From the NCBI RefSeq assembly GCF_902459505.1, contig NC_047101.1, positions 14,606,705 to 14,670,704 on the forward strand: a stretch of 64,000 bases of DNA, in the 5' to 3' direction. Below are positions 1 through 10,639 of the stretch, piece by piece. Position 1 is the stretch's first letter, and each line of letters starts with the position of its first letter. The notes under the pieces were generated by a model. It saw nothing but the letters and a program-made list of their open reading frames with translations, was not told the origin of the DNA and ran no database searches. The stretch is from Geotrypetes seraphini (taxonomy: Eukaryota > Chordata > Amphibia > Gymnophiona > Dermophiidae). Position numbers and translations under genes: made by a program.

Positions 1-302
1 AAGATATGATCCAGTGAATCAAAGAAAGCTGGCACCTATTAAGGGACAGTACATTTCGTATTTGGGGGTAAATAGGCAATAGTGGGGCCCCTTTCCTAAA
101 GGGTGCTAAGCCCTCAACGTGTGGTTAATGCACGCTAACAGCCTAGCACAGAACGTCAAAGCGTTTTGCGGTATCTGGCCTGATCGTGTGTAGTAATCTT
201 TGCGTTACCTATTTAAAAAAAACATTTTTGGAGGGGGCACAGCATGTATGGATAATGGGCATTTCCACTTTATCCAGCTACCAGGTTAGCCTCTACACTG
301 TT
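1..302. other. No recognisable feature
   Basis: I see no gene or classified repeat here. The segment ends at the tail of a minus-strand CR1 copy. Confidence 0.4.
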
Positions 303-515
303 ACATAAGAACATAAGAAGTTGCCTCCAGAGGTCCATCGCGCCCAGCGGTCGGCTCCCGCGGTGGCCCATCAGGTCTATGACCTGTGAAGTGGTTCCTG
401 ACCATTTCTATAACCTACCTCTACTTCTAGCTGTACCCCTCAATCCCCTTATCCTTTAGGAACCTATCTAAACCTTCCTTGAACCCCTGTAATGTGCTCT
501 GGCCTATCACATGGC
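303..515 (-). mobile_element. CR1 LINE 3' end
   Basis: Read on the minus strand, the segment ends in the octamer tail TTCTTATG. It contains the typical CR1 3' UTR phrases for a 'rule-of-thumb' copy in this window: a GATGGACCTCTGG block and a G+C-rich 'cgggagccgaccgctggg' block. It is 5'-truncated, as is usual for CR1. Confidence 0.75.
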
Positions 516-892
516 CTATATCATGTTGTAGAAGATATGATCAGAAACTCAAAATAACAGCATGGAATCCTGTGTTAAGTCCACTGCAACATCCCAAAAA
601 ACGTGGAGGAAAAGAGACCTCAGAATACATGCACCCACATAATTCAGCACAATCAAGTCATGCAAAATAGGGCTTAATCACAGTCTCTCAAAAGACTCCA
701 CAAAATAGCATTAATATAAAGTTTGCTCATATATGCAGCCAAATCTTCTTAAAGAAAGAAATACATAGGAGCAAAGTAATCCAGCACAAAAAAACCCACA
801 GTTCAAACACCAGAAGAGCAAAAAAAAGCATCAAATAAAAAACAAATTGCAAAATGCAATAGCCAGACTCAACAGCGGCTCTGTTTCACACA

Positions 893-1010
893 CAGCTACT
901 ATTACTACTTATTATTTCTAAAGCGCCGAAAGATGCACGCAGCGCTGTACAGCTATTTCAAGAGTACTGGCAAAGAGCATATCCCTCTTCAAAAATCTCA
1001 AACTCAAACC
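893..1010 (-). mobile_element. L2-type LINE 3' tail fragment
   Basis: On the minus strand it reads GTACAGCGCTGCGTGCATC, then an AGAAATAATAAGTAGTAATAG-like end. That is the classic L2 3' tail (compare 58560-58625 on the plus strand). The stretch 516-892 before it is A-rich and unassigned. Confidence 0.6.
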
Positions 1011-1059
1011 CCCCTCTAAAAAAAAATTATACAGGAAAACTTGTCCCATTGTAGGCAGA

Positions 1060-1651
1060 AGATAATGTGTTCAATTCTGGTCTCCTTATCTCAAGAAAGC
1101 TATAGCGGCACTACAAAAGGTTTAAAGAAGAGCGACCAAGATGATAAAGGGGATAGAACTCTTCTCGTATGAGGAAAGACTAAAAAGCTTAGAAAAGAGA
1201 CGGCTGAGGGGAGATATGATTGAAGTCTACAAAATCCTGAGTGGAGCAGAACGGGTACAAGTGGATCGATTTTTTACTCCGTCAAAAATTACAAAGACTA
1301 GGGGACACTCGATGAAGTTACAGGGAAATACTTTGAAAACCAATAGGAGGAAATATTTTTTCACTCAGAGAATAGTTAAGCTCGGGAATGCATTGCCAGA
1401 GGTTAAGAACGGTTAACTTAGCTAGTTTTAAGAAAGATTTGGATAATTTTCTGGAGGAAAAGTCCATAGTCTATTATTGAGACAGATATGGGGGAAGCCA
1501 CTGCTTGACCTGGATCAGTAACCTGTAATGTTGCTACTCTGTTTTTTTTCCAGGTACTAATGACCTGTATTGGTCACCGTGAAGACGGGCTACTGACCTA
1601 GATGGACCATTGGGCTGACCCAGTAAGGCTATTCTTATGTTCTTATATGAT
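1060..1651 (+). mobile_element. CR1 LINE, RT C-terminus and 3' UTR
   Basis: The translation carries the CR1 C-terminal blocks [28 protein letters not shown] and RKYFFTQRIVKLGNALP, with frame disruptions. It is followed by the 3' UTR and the tail TTCTTATGTTCTTATA. Residues matching the block [14 protein letters not shown] are partly lost, so the copy is old and inactive. Confidence 0.85.
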
Positions 1652-1966
1652 GACATATGCAGTGGTAAAATAAAATCTTGGAAGAGGGTCTTTACTCATC
1701 TACCAAAAGAACAGGTATAGTGTTTTGGTGCATACGTTCCTTTTTGCGTCACTACAAAAATGTTATATTTACTGTTTGGGAAACTCTGTGCCCACCTTTT
1801 GCAGCACATGTAATGGGCAATTCTATGCCTTCTTTTGACATACAATGAGATCCTATTTTATAAAAAACTATCTGGGTGCCCAGATTCCATTCTAGAATAC
1901 AAGCATAACCTGGTATTGGCGAGCCTTATACGTGGCAACCTCGAAGGAGACAGTCTCCTCTGCACA
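1652..1966. other. No recognisable feature
   Basis: AT-rich sequence with no gene or repeat that I can assign. Confidence 0.3.
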
Positions 1967-2590
1967 AGATCCAAGAAAAGGCACAGAGTGTGATTGGTCT
2001 TCAAAAACCTCTTTTTATTGGTAACAATTAAAATATGTGCAAACAGTCTAAAAAAACTCACATAAATATGGCGGATAATAATTTCGGTTCATAGACAACT
2101 CAGCGAAAGACAAAGGTGCGCGCCGAAGAAAATTACAGTTTTTAGGGGCTCCGATGGGGGTTTTTGTTGGGGAGCCCCCCCAGTTTACTTAATAGAGATC
2201 GCGCCGACGTTGTGGGGGGTTTGGGGGGTTGTAACCCTCCACATTTTACTGTAAACTTAACTTTTTCCCTAAAAACTGGGAAAAAGTGAAGTTTTCAGTA
2301 AAATGTGGGGGGTTACAACCCCCCACAACGCCTCCACAACGCGGCGTGATCTCTATTAAGTAAAGTGGGGGGTTCCCCCCCATCGGAGCTATAAAAACAG
2401 TAATTTTGTGCGGCACGCACCTCAGCACTGCGCTCAATTGTCTGCGCGTGCCTTTGTCCCGGCGCGCTTTTGACCTGACACCATAATTTCAAATCATGGA
2501 CTTGACCCATATTTTAATTGTTACCAATGAAGAAGGGTTTTAAAGACCAGGCACACTCTGCTCCTTTTCTTGGAGCCTTATATGTAGGCA
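1967..2590. repeat. Palindromic repeat interrupted by a foldback element
   Basis: The flanks of the foldback element form their own inverted repeat. The left arm (about 1977-2040) holds 'ccaagaaaaggcacagagtg' and 'ttggtaacaattaaaatatg'. The right arm (about 2507-2580) holds the reverse complement of both. The inserted element at 2086-2482 sits close to the symmetry centre. Confidence 0.65.
2086..2482. mobile_element. Foldback DNA element, 8-bp TSD, copy 1
   Basis: Exact 8-bp duplications ATAATTTC lie at 2078-2085 and 2483-2490. The element begins GGTTCATAGAC and ends GACCTGACACC. Its two halves are imperfect reverse complements throughout: GACAAAGG-type GC-rich ends, CTCTATTAAGTAAA..GGGGGG arms, and a central 'aaaatgtgg..ccacatttt' hairpin. 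No ORF is present, so it is non-autonomous. The 8-bp TSD fits hAT, Merlin or P superfamilies; the terminal GG leans towards Merlin, but that is only a guess. Confidence 0.8.
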
Positions 2591-3039
2591 CTCACAGTTA
2601 TACCAGTCCTAGACCTGGCGTTAAACAGTGAGTGCCCAAATGCAGAAATGGCATGTTTAACTTACAATATTTTGTAAGTTGTGTACATAAGTGGCAACTC
2701 CATACATCCCCAGCCCTTGCTCCACGCGAGTGCCTCCTTTGCATTTCTGCACTATGCCACTCCACCCACACCCTTACAGAATAACACTGAGGTGTTCTGC
2801 TGCCACCACTCACGTGCGTTAGCGCGCACTTCCCTGCAACAGTACAACTATTCTGTACTCTTATGCTTGAGGTGGACCATTGGGACAACAGGGCAATGCC
2901 TGGGGGCTCACTCTCCTCTAGCCTCCATTTATTTGAATCACTTTTCATAGGTGGTTAGGGACCTATGACCTCATTGCCCGGAGGCCTAGATCATTGTCAG
3001 TGTGCCCCTGCTTACTGGCATAAATGTGGGTGCCCTTTT

Positions 3040-3930
3040 ACAGAACTGGGCACTGATGCTCCAGATGAAGTTAAATGCTGCTAAGACAAAACTTCTTTGG
3101 CTGGGTCCAAAATTAGATTCCCTCCCTTCTGCTCTGATCTTAGATTCCGGAGAGTCTTTGAAAATCAAGTAATCCTCATTAGTACTAGGTATTCTCATTG
3201 ATTCTTCACTTACATTCAAGGATCAAATCAATTCCCTTGTAAAAAAAAAAAAAAGCCTCCAGATTTTGTGGAAAGTTAGAGCGCTCTTCCATCAACACTT
3301 TTCTGTTTTGGTCCAATCAATTATTCTGGTACATCTGGACTATTGTAACTTAATGTATGTGGGGTTATCCAAGGCTAGTCTGCAGAGACTTCAGCTGATA
3401 TAGAACATCGCTGCTAGACTCATCTTTGGTAGGAGCAAGTTTGACCATGTGTCCCCACTGCTCAGAGAACTTCATTGGCTCCCGATTCATCTGAGAATTC
3501 AATTTAAATGCATTTGTATTGCATTTAAGATTCTATTTGGCTTCTTTTTTACTTTTGTTCCTTTGGAATGGAATGCGTGTAGATCTCATCTGGCTGGAAG
3601 TTTTTAAAAATTAAAACTCTCCTTTCCCTCTTTTAGGGGCAAAATTAAATCTATTAGGAACTTTAGTCACTCCTTCTCCTTTAAACTGACAGAAGCTTAG
3701 GTCCCTTCTTATCTTTTAGGAAAGCTCTGAAGACTGCTCTATTCGCCAAACATTTTGGAAATTAACTATTTCTACCTCTCCCAAACCAGTTTTATTCCTC
3801 TGAATTTTTAAATGATTTTAATGTTAACGAGTCGAGCTCCATATTGGTTGATGGCCCGGTTTATAAAACTAAGTTTTAGTTTAGTTGTCTTTTTAACACT
3901 TTCATATCATATGTCCTTATCTTTGTCTTG
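3040..3930 (+). mobile_element. L2-clade LINE, reverse transcriptase C-terminal part
   Basis: Fragments in three plus-strand frames read KLNAAKTKLLWLGP, HLDYCNLMYVGL, AARLIFGRSKFDHVSPLL and LHWLPIHLRIQFK. These are the standard RT C-terminal blocks of L2-like non-LTR retrotransposons. Several stops and frameshifts make it a dead copy. It ends near 3930 without a clear tail. Confidence 0.8.
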
Positions 3931-4897
3931 ACAAAGCCTGTTGGAGCCATTCATCCATAAAGCATGTGACCCAGTGGTGATCTTAACTGGCAGATCTTAC
4001 TGTAATCCTACTGATAAGACACACACACAAATCCTTTTTGCCCTTTAATTCTTCTGCGTTCAAGTGGATTAACAGAGAACCCCGCTCCCATTATACTTTA
4101 CCTGTTTCAGCAATCTGCACTATGTTTTTATTCAGAAGAGGAAGGCGGAGCACTGATTAGTCTATCAACACATAAACAATACATTATTTGCATGTGAAAG
4201 AGATTAACTTTGAGTGTGGCTCAGTTCAAATAGTGGACTATGAATATCTTTAGTCTGACAAACAAAACAGGAACATTTAAGAATAACCAGGAGGTAGATA
4301 AACTTGTTTATCGAATTCTGATGAAAACTGAGGACATGGTTTGATGGAGCCTATGAACAAGAAAAAGTTGCTTTGGAGTACTTGAAATGAAGTTACCATA
4401 AAGCAATATTGCCAACTGTCTTTAGAGGTGTGTTTTCCTATATAAAAATTATTTAAGTTGACACAGCTAGTTATGCCTTTATTTTCATAACTGTTGTATA
4501 TCTACATCTGCTAGAAGAAGATACTGTGGAAGACTTGCTAGAAAGAGTTTACGTTTTTGCTCATGACAACATGACCTGCAATGCAAGTGAACATTCCTGA
4601 GAGCAGACAGAATGAAGTATGATCTAAGAAAACACAAGGAGTAGTTGGGTGCTTGATAACTAAGCTTTGGTGCAAAAAAGTGCAAAGTCATATTTAAGAA
4701 GAATTCCAAGGGAGCGGCGTGTGATGGGGGTTGAGAGACCAACGGGCGTCAAGCAAGAGAGAGTTCTTAGAATGATGGTCACAAGGTGGTGTACAGTGCC
4801 AGAGTGTTAGGATATATAGGGAGAGGTCTAACCAGTAGAAAAGGCACAATAATTCCTTTGTCCAGGGTCACTGATCAAAATGAAAAAAAAACCATGG
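3931..4897. other. No gene recognised
   Basis: I see no host exon and no classified repeat. Open frames here are short and lack family motifs. Confidence 0.3.
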
Positions 4898-5146
4898 ACA
4901 TGGATCTCAAACACCTGTACTGCGGGTCACACCCCGAGTCTTTCTGGGGTCATGGATATTATCACTGGTCCAAAAAACCATACAAAATATTTTTATTTTA
5001 ATTCAAAACCTATTTATGTTTTCAATATTTATCTGAACGCCGCTACCTAACTGTTGATTTGGTGGATAAGGAAGCAAATGAAACACTAACCCCTGAAGAA
5101 GCCCCGTGTGAAACGGCAGATTCTCCATTGGGTATAGAAAAGCTAA

Positions 5147-5452
5147 GGGCCTGTTTTACAAAGCCGCGCAGCAACAGCCCCAAAGCCCTTTAAATCTCTA
5201 TGTCAGGGGTGTCAAAGTCCCTCCTCGAGGGCCACAATCCAGTCGGGATTTCAGGATTTCCCCAATGAATATGCATAAGATCTATTAGCATACAATGAAA
5301 GCAGTGCGTGCAAATATGGCTCATGCATATTCATTGAGGAAATCCTGAAAACCCGACTGGATTGTGGCCCTCGAGGATTGACACCCCTGCTCTATGGGAT
5401 TCGGGACCGTTACCACGCAGCAGCCGCTAGCATGGCTTTGTAAAAGAGGCCC
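5147..5452. mobile_element. Harbinger-like MITE, split by a hAT MITE
   Basis: Termini GGGCCTGTTTTACAAAGCC and GGCTTTGTAAAAGAGGCCC are inverted repeats flanked by TAA on both sides (5144-5146, 5453-5455). A 3-bp TWA duplication with G-rich termini is the PIF/Harbinger signature. The family recurs at 6135, 25158, 31827, 36804, 41580, 42059 and 53975. It has no coding capacity. Confidence 0.75.
5204..5389. mobile_element. hAT-like palindromic MITE (CAGGGGTGTCAAAG type)
   Basis: The terminal inverted repeats are CAGGGGTGTCAAAG and a matching TTGACACCCCTG. Flanks CTCTATGT and CTCTATGG are an 8-bp TSD with one difference. Internal arms carry TTTCAGGATTTCCCCAATGA and its complement. It lies wholly inside the Harbinger-like MITE, so it is the younger insertion. 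Confidence 0.85.
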
Positions 5453-5639
5453 TAAGTGTTTCCTCTTTATAAAGCTTCATTTTCATCTAAAGTTTGAATA
5501 TAGATAAATATTGAAAATATAAATAAGTTTTGAATTAAAATAAAATAAAAATATTTTGTAAGGTTTTTTTGGACCAGTGATAATATCCATGACCTCAGAA
5601 AGACTCAGGGTGTGACCCGCACGGGTGCTTGAGGTCCTT

Positions 5640-6134
5640 TCCTTACATTTTTTGACACCATAGTCGAGTTTAGACTTTCATTGGTCTGTCCGTGTATCTT
5701 TTTCATTATGATTCCTAGTTTGCGGACTGATTTTCTGGCTTCTGCGAGTTCATCCAGGTCATTGATCAGACATCATCTGGAGAATTATGATCAGCTCTGG
5801 AGAGGACAGATGTCAGGAATCTTCAGCTGGTGGGGCTGGAAACCCCGCCGGTCACGTGAGAAATATGCCGTTTCTGCATGGGCCTGTGCTCATGCAGGCC
5901 CACCTGTGGCTACACAACTGTGCTTTACCTTTGTGAATACCCACTTGCAGATAAGTGCTATGTTAGTTAAGTGGATATTTGCTAAATAGCACCCCTAATA
6001 TTCTAAACATTAATGCACATAAGCCATGCCTATATGTGGATGCCAAGTTTATAAATCGCCCTTCACAGGTTTAAATTGCAGAAGGATTATTATACAATAT
6101 GAGTGAATCCCTTATTCTCACTGGACAACACAAT
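5640..6134. other. No gene recognised
   Basis: A 102-codon open frame (5681-5989) shows no family motif and is probably chance. Nothing else is assignable. Confidence 0.3.
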
Positions 6135-6308
6135 GGGCTCCTTTTATTAAGCCGCGCTAGCGGGGTTAGCGTGTCGGACATTTAATCAAGCGCTAAGCCC
6201 CGCGGCAAGCAAAAAACCTAACGCCTCGTCAATGGAGGCGTTAGGGACTAGCAAGGCAGGTGGTTTAACGTGCGTTAAACCCATACCGTGCCTTGATAAA
6301 AGGACCCC
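6135..6308. mobile_element. Harbinger-like MITE
   Basis: Termini GGGCTCCTTTTATTAAGCC and TTGATAAAAGGACCCC are flanked by AAT on both sides. The interior 'taacgcctcgtcaatggagg' is a short internal palindrome (a hairpin loop) seen also in the copy at 25158. Confidence 0.8.
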
Positions 6309-6495
6309 AATAAGTCTTTGTTCTCATTTAAACCTTTTTAATCTTCATCAAAAACCTTTGTATCTATAGAAAATCATTATGAGGCAATTTTAGGGTAATA
6401 TACAGCGTAGTTATAGTGTATGTGGATGATTTTACCATGCATACTTTATGCTAATTTTCAAACTACCCCCATTGATTCTCTTTGAATATTATATT

Positions 6496-7105
6496 ATTAA
6501 GTGTACAGGAAATATGACCATGTCTCTCCACTACTGATAGATTCTCATTGGCTCCCAATTAGTCACAGAATCACCTTCAAAATAATACTGCTCATCTTCA
6601 AAACTTTGGCCTCCGACGAACCCCAATTCATATCTAGACTCTTAATACCTTACAATTCCCAACGCTCACTTCGTTCTGCTGGCCAGAACCTTCTTTCAGT
6701 CCCCTCCTTGAAAATCATTGGTACAAGAAGAGCAGACATATTCTCCGTGACGGGTCCCCTATGGTGGAATGCCCTTCCACAATACATTCGTAACGAAAAA
6801 GATGTTTTAACATTTAAAAAACTTTTAAAATCCTATTTATTTAAAGACGCTTTCAATATTTAAATATAGAGTTAGATTCCTAAGAATGCTGTGGCTTACT
6901 TCCCTTTTCCTTTTGTTTTTTCCCTTCTTCTACCCCAAATGAAAATTGTAACTTTTATCCTTTCCTTCCCAATCTCACGTTTGTTTACGACATAAGAATA
7001 TTGTTAAATGTGTACCTCTTTTATCTTACTATATTTTTGATTTGTACATCGCTTAGTGATTCTAATAGGCGATTTATCAAATTTTATTAATAAACTTGAA
7101 ACAAT
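6496..7105 (+). mobile_element. L2-clade LINE, RT C-terminus and 3' tail
   Basis: A continuous 120-residue frame (6501-6863) includes YRKYDHVSPLLIDSHWLPIS, PLWWNALPQYIRN and LLKSYLFKDAF. The 3' UTR ends in ATAGGCGATTTATC and then AATAAACTTGAAAC. It is inserted in the left arm of the large palindrome, since the arm sequence stops at about 6495 and resumes at about 7106. The frame is open, so the copy may be relatively recent, but it is strongly 5'-truncated. Confidence 0.85.
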
Positions 7106-7394
7106 TACAACACGTGTACTTTACACCTGCTTGTGCATGCAAAATTGATAAAATATGCTTCAAAATACTGTATAACTGGGAAGCACAATAAGTCTTTGTT
7201 CTCATTTAGACCATTTTAATCTTTATCAAAGACATCAGTGGCTCCACTCGAGGCTCAACAATTTGATTGCCTTGAGCTTTATGAGTCAAATCTTCATCGG
7301 TCTTATTTTTAAGTTTAATTTTCTAACTTTTAATATATTAATCTTTTAAAGTATTCAGCTTTAGAACAATCAACTTTAAAATAAAGCTTTTATA

Positions 7395-7986
7395 GCCGTT
7401 ATATCGGGCAATGGTGCGCCCACACCTGGAGTACTGTGTTCAGTATTGGTCACCGTACCTTAAGAAGGATATGGCAATACTTGAGAGGGTCCAGAGGAGA
7501 GCGACACGAATGATTAAGGGCATGGAAAACCTTTCATACACTGAAAGATTGGAGAGATTGGGGCTCTTCTCCCTGGAAAAGCGGAGACTCAGAGGAGACA
7601 TGATAGAGACCTACAAGATCATGAAGGGCATAGAGAGAGTAGAGAGGGACAGATTTTTCAAACTTTCAGAACATAAAAGAACAAGAGGGCATTCGGATAA
7701 GTTGGAAGGAGATAGATTCAAAACGAATGCTAGGAAGTTTTTCTTTACCCAACGTGTGGTGGACACCTGGAATGCGCTTCCAGAGGACGTAATAGGACAG
7801 AGTACGGTACTGGAGTTCAAGAAAGGATTGGACAATTTCCTGCTGGAAAAAGGGATAGAGGGGTATAGATAGAGGGCTACTGCACAGGTCCTGGACCTGT
7901 TGGGCCGCTGCGTGAGCGGACTGCTGGGCACGATGGACCTCAGGTCTGACCCAGCGGAGACATTGCTTATGTTCTTATGTTCTTAT
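7395..7986 (+). mobile_element. CR1 LINE, RT C-terminus with intact frame
   Basis: A 153-residue open frame runs from [20 protein letters not shown] through [56 protein letters not shown] and a terminal [16 protein letters not shown] stop. This is the standard CR1 RT C-terminus. The 3' UTR carries the phrase GGACCTCAGGTCTGACCCAG and the tail TTCTTATG repeated twice. It is the best preserved CR1 fragment in the window. Confidence 0.92.
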
Positions 7987-8182
7987 GTAAACTTAGCTTT
8001 GAGCGTAATCGGTTCAGCTGTCTGTTCTGTCGGCCAGGGGTACTAGTTATCCAACATGTTTCGCTGTAAAGCTTCACCAAGGATCTCCTCCATAAGGCCG
8101 GAGTTCAAATGGTGTTTGAGGCCGTGAAAGGGGGAGCCATCCTTGATAAAGCTTTACAATGAAACATGTTGAATAACCCTAC

Positions 8183-8565
8183 TTTTCAAAATATTTATCC
8201 AGATATCTTAACCCAACCCTTCCCCCTCCTCCTAGATAAATTCTCCCCCAAAGCCTCCACTTAAATAATCTCTTCCTCCCCAAAACACCAACCAAGTATT
8301 CAGATCCCTGAAATGTAACGTAATCTTATTTGTAGTCTAACTGTAATCTATTTGTTATATCACACAGTAACGTACAGTCAATTTAATATCCAATTTGCAA
8401 GTTCTTCCGGAATTAATCCAGGTACCTCTCCTCCCTTGTAACCAAAAAAAAAAAAACCACCCCAAAACTTGTAACTTCACTGGAAATGTCCAGTTAGCTC
8501 TTTTGTAATCCGCCTTGAACTACAAGGTATAGGCGGAATAGAAGTCCCTAATGTAATGTAGTACC
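8183..8565 (+). mobile_element. LINE 3' UTR fragment (L2-like)
   Basis: It interrupts the right arm of the large palindrome. It ends with AATCCGCCTTGAACTACAAG, a 'ggcggaatagaagtc' block and an ATGTAATGTA end. These resemble the 'accgcctagaactc' tails of other L2-like LINEs here. No coding sequence remains. Confidence 0.6.
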
Positions 8566-8604
8566 ATTGGCCGAATGAACAGACAGCTGAACTGATTAAG
8601 CTCA

Positions 8605-9065
8605 AAGCTAAGAACATAAGAACATAAGCATTGCCTCTGCCGGGTCAGACCAGGGGTCCATCGTGCCCGGCAGTCCGCTCCCGCGGCGGCCCTCCAGGTC
8701 CATAAGAACATAAGAAATGCCTCCGCTGGGTCAGACCTAAGGTCCATCGCGCCCAGCAGTCCGCTCACGCGGCGGCCCATCAGGTCCAGGACCTGTGCAG
8801 TAATCTTTTATCTATACCCCTCTATCCCCTTTTCCAGCAGGAAATTGTCCAATCCTTTCTTAAACCCTAGTACCGTTCGCTGCCCTATAATGTCCTCTGG
8901 AAGCGCATTCCAGGTGTCCACCACACGTTGGGTAAAGAAGAACTTCCTAGCATTTGTTTTGAATCTGTCCCCTTTCAACTTTTCCGAATGCCCTCTTGTT
9001 TTTTTATGTTCATGACCTGAAAGTTTTCCCTACCTATCCTAAAATGCCCATACCCTATTCGCTCA
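8605..9065 (-). mobile_element. Two nested CR1 LINE 3' ends
   Basis: On the minus strand there are two octamer-tailed CR1 3' ends. The outer one is 8605-8700. A second (8700-9065) includes the RT-end codons for [12 protein letters not shown]-like sequence and the 3' UTR. Both contain 'ggtctgacccagcggaggca'-type sequence. One CR1 has inserted next to or into the other. Confidence 0.8.
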
Positions 9066-9639
9066 AAGTCCTGTATACTGTATATATGCTTTATTTTAAA
9101 GTTAATTGTTCTAAAACTGATTGCTTAAAAAGATTAATATACATATATTAAAAAGTTATAAATTAAACTTAAAAATAAGACCGATGATGATTTGGCTCAT
9201 AAAGCTAGAGGCAATGAAATTGTTGAGCCTTGAGTGGGGCCACTGAGGTCTTTGATGTAGATTAAAATGGTCTAAATGAGAACAAAGACTTATTGCGCTT
9301 CCCAGTTATACAGCATTTTGAAGCATATTTTTATCAATTTTGCATGCACAAGCAGGTGTAAAGTACACGTGTTCTAATTGTGTACACTTTATAATGTAAT
9401 ATTCAAAGAGAATCAATAGGGGTAGTTTGAAAATTAGCATAAAGTATGCATGGTAAAATCATCCACTATAACTACGCTGTATGTTACCCCCAAATTGCCT
9501 CATAATGATTTTCCATAGATACAAAGAAGGGATATATGTGGCTTTGACTTGCCATTACATCAGTATCCTTAAATAAGTCTTGTATTTGAACAGCAGAGGA
9601 ATGCGAGAAATTGCACTAATCTATTTTGGGGATAACATA

Positions 9640-10085
9640 ACGTAACATAGATTCTTATATACTGCAACGACCTCACGGTTCTGTGTGGTTTACAGATCAA
9701 GACGTACTAACAATATAGTAGATCAGAATGAATCAATACAGTAGATCATATATAGATCAAAATAGTAGATCACAATGGAGCAATCATGATATTTACCAAA
9801 GAGATATGTTTCAACATTTTTCTGAAAGCTGAATAGGAGGTGAAAAATGATATATAAGTACCTATTTGTTTTTCCCACAGAGCCGCCCGATATGCCAACA
9901 TTTTACCAAGGAATCGTTTGTAAACACAACCCTTTACTGATGGAAAATCAAAGAGGCGTACTATATGCAGATGTTTCCTGTTTACAAATTTGAAACAATC
10001 AAAAAGATAACTTGGCAGTAATCCGTTCAAAGCTTTAAAACATATACAGACAAGTTTGAAAATCACTCTAGCCTCTATTTGTGAC
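9640..10085 (-). mobile_element. LINE fragment, RT C-terminus (minus strand)
   Basis: The minus-strand frame 10066-9770 reads MIFKLVCICFKALNGLLPSY, then YKRFLGKMLAYRAALW and YSAFRKMLKHISL. This resembles the C-terminus FLDKTFAFQA..YLGFRKLLKT found at 14340-14470 and 41920-42040. The 3' end (about 9640-9700) carries 'gtaaaccacacagaaccgtg', the usual end of such LINEs. Confidence 0.75.
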
Positions 10086-10234
10086 CTGGACTGGTCAACA
10101 GTCAGAGAGGATGCTGGGCTAACTAGACGTTGCTCCGATTCAACATGTTTTTATGATTCAATGAAAAGATATCAGAACTAAGAAAGAATCCATTTTTCTC
10201 TAGGGGAGTGGCATAACCATAGTGGGGCCTAGGT

Positions 10235-10620
10235 TAATAATGATAATTTTATTCTTATATACCGCCAAAGCCATATAAGTTTGAGGCGGTTTACAGCAAG
10301 AGGCACTGGACAATCAGCGAAGAGGTTACAATCAAAGTCAGCAATACAATCTTACATAATAAAGAATATGAAAGTTAAAAGGTTAATAGGGTTACAGGAT
10401 TGAATAAGAAGTGCTGAGTAGATTCTTAGTTAACAAATCGATCGTTTTTAATAGTTTTCTAAAACTGAAGTAGGATGAGGAGAGCGCGAAAACGTTACTA
10501 AGCCAGTCGTTCCAATTGCCTGCCTGGAAGGCAAGAGTTCTGTCCAAGAATCTTTTGTAGTGGCAGGCTTTTATTGTCGGATAGGTGAACAGATGAATTC
10601 TTCATGTGGGCCTAAGATAA
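10235..10620 (-). mobile_element. LINE 3' end (minus strand)
   Basis: Reverse-complement sequence ends in 'aaaccgcctcaaacttatat' and a 'ggcggtatataagaataaaat' end, typical of the L2-like LINEs in this window. The flanks (10200-10234 'gtggcataaccatagtgggg' and 10640-10810) may be halves of a DNA element into which it inserted, but that is weak. Confidence 0.6.
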
Positions 10621-10639
10621 TTTGCCAGATTGAAGTGGG

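Larger units (their letters stand above)
4898..5638. mobile_element. Palindromic DNA element with nested MITEs
   Basis: Left arm 4898-5040 (tgcgggtcacacc, ggatattatcactggtcc, attttaattcaaaac) is matched in reverse complement by 5500-5638. Next to the left arm, around 5090-5120, lies 'cctgaagaagccccgtgtga' followed by aacgg, a module discussed in the findings. A Harbinger-like MITE (5147-5452), itself split by a hAT MITE, occupies the centre. Confidence 0.7.
6350..9535. mobile_element. Large palindromic DNA element, about 3.2 kb with insertions
   Basis: The left arm (6350-6495, 7106-7400, 7990-8090) is matched in reverse by 8110-8180, 8566-8605 and 9060-9535. Shared blocks include 'ccatgcatactttatgctaa', 'cacctgcttgtgcatgcaaa', 'caataagtctttgttctcat' and, near the centre, 'aacatgtttcgctgtaaagc'. 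The arms are interrupted by at least four LINE fragments (6496-7105, 7400-7985, 8183-8565, 8605-9065). Stripped of these, the arms would be roughly 0.6 kb each. No transposase is seen. Confidence 0.8.
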
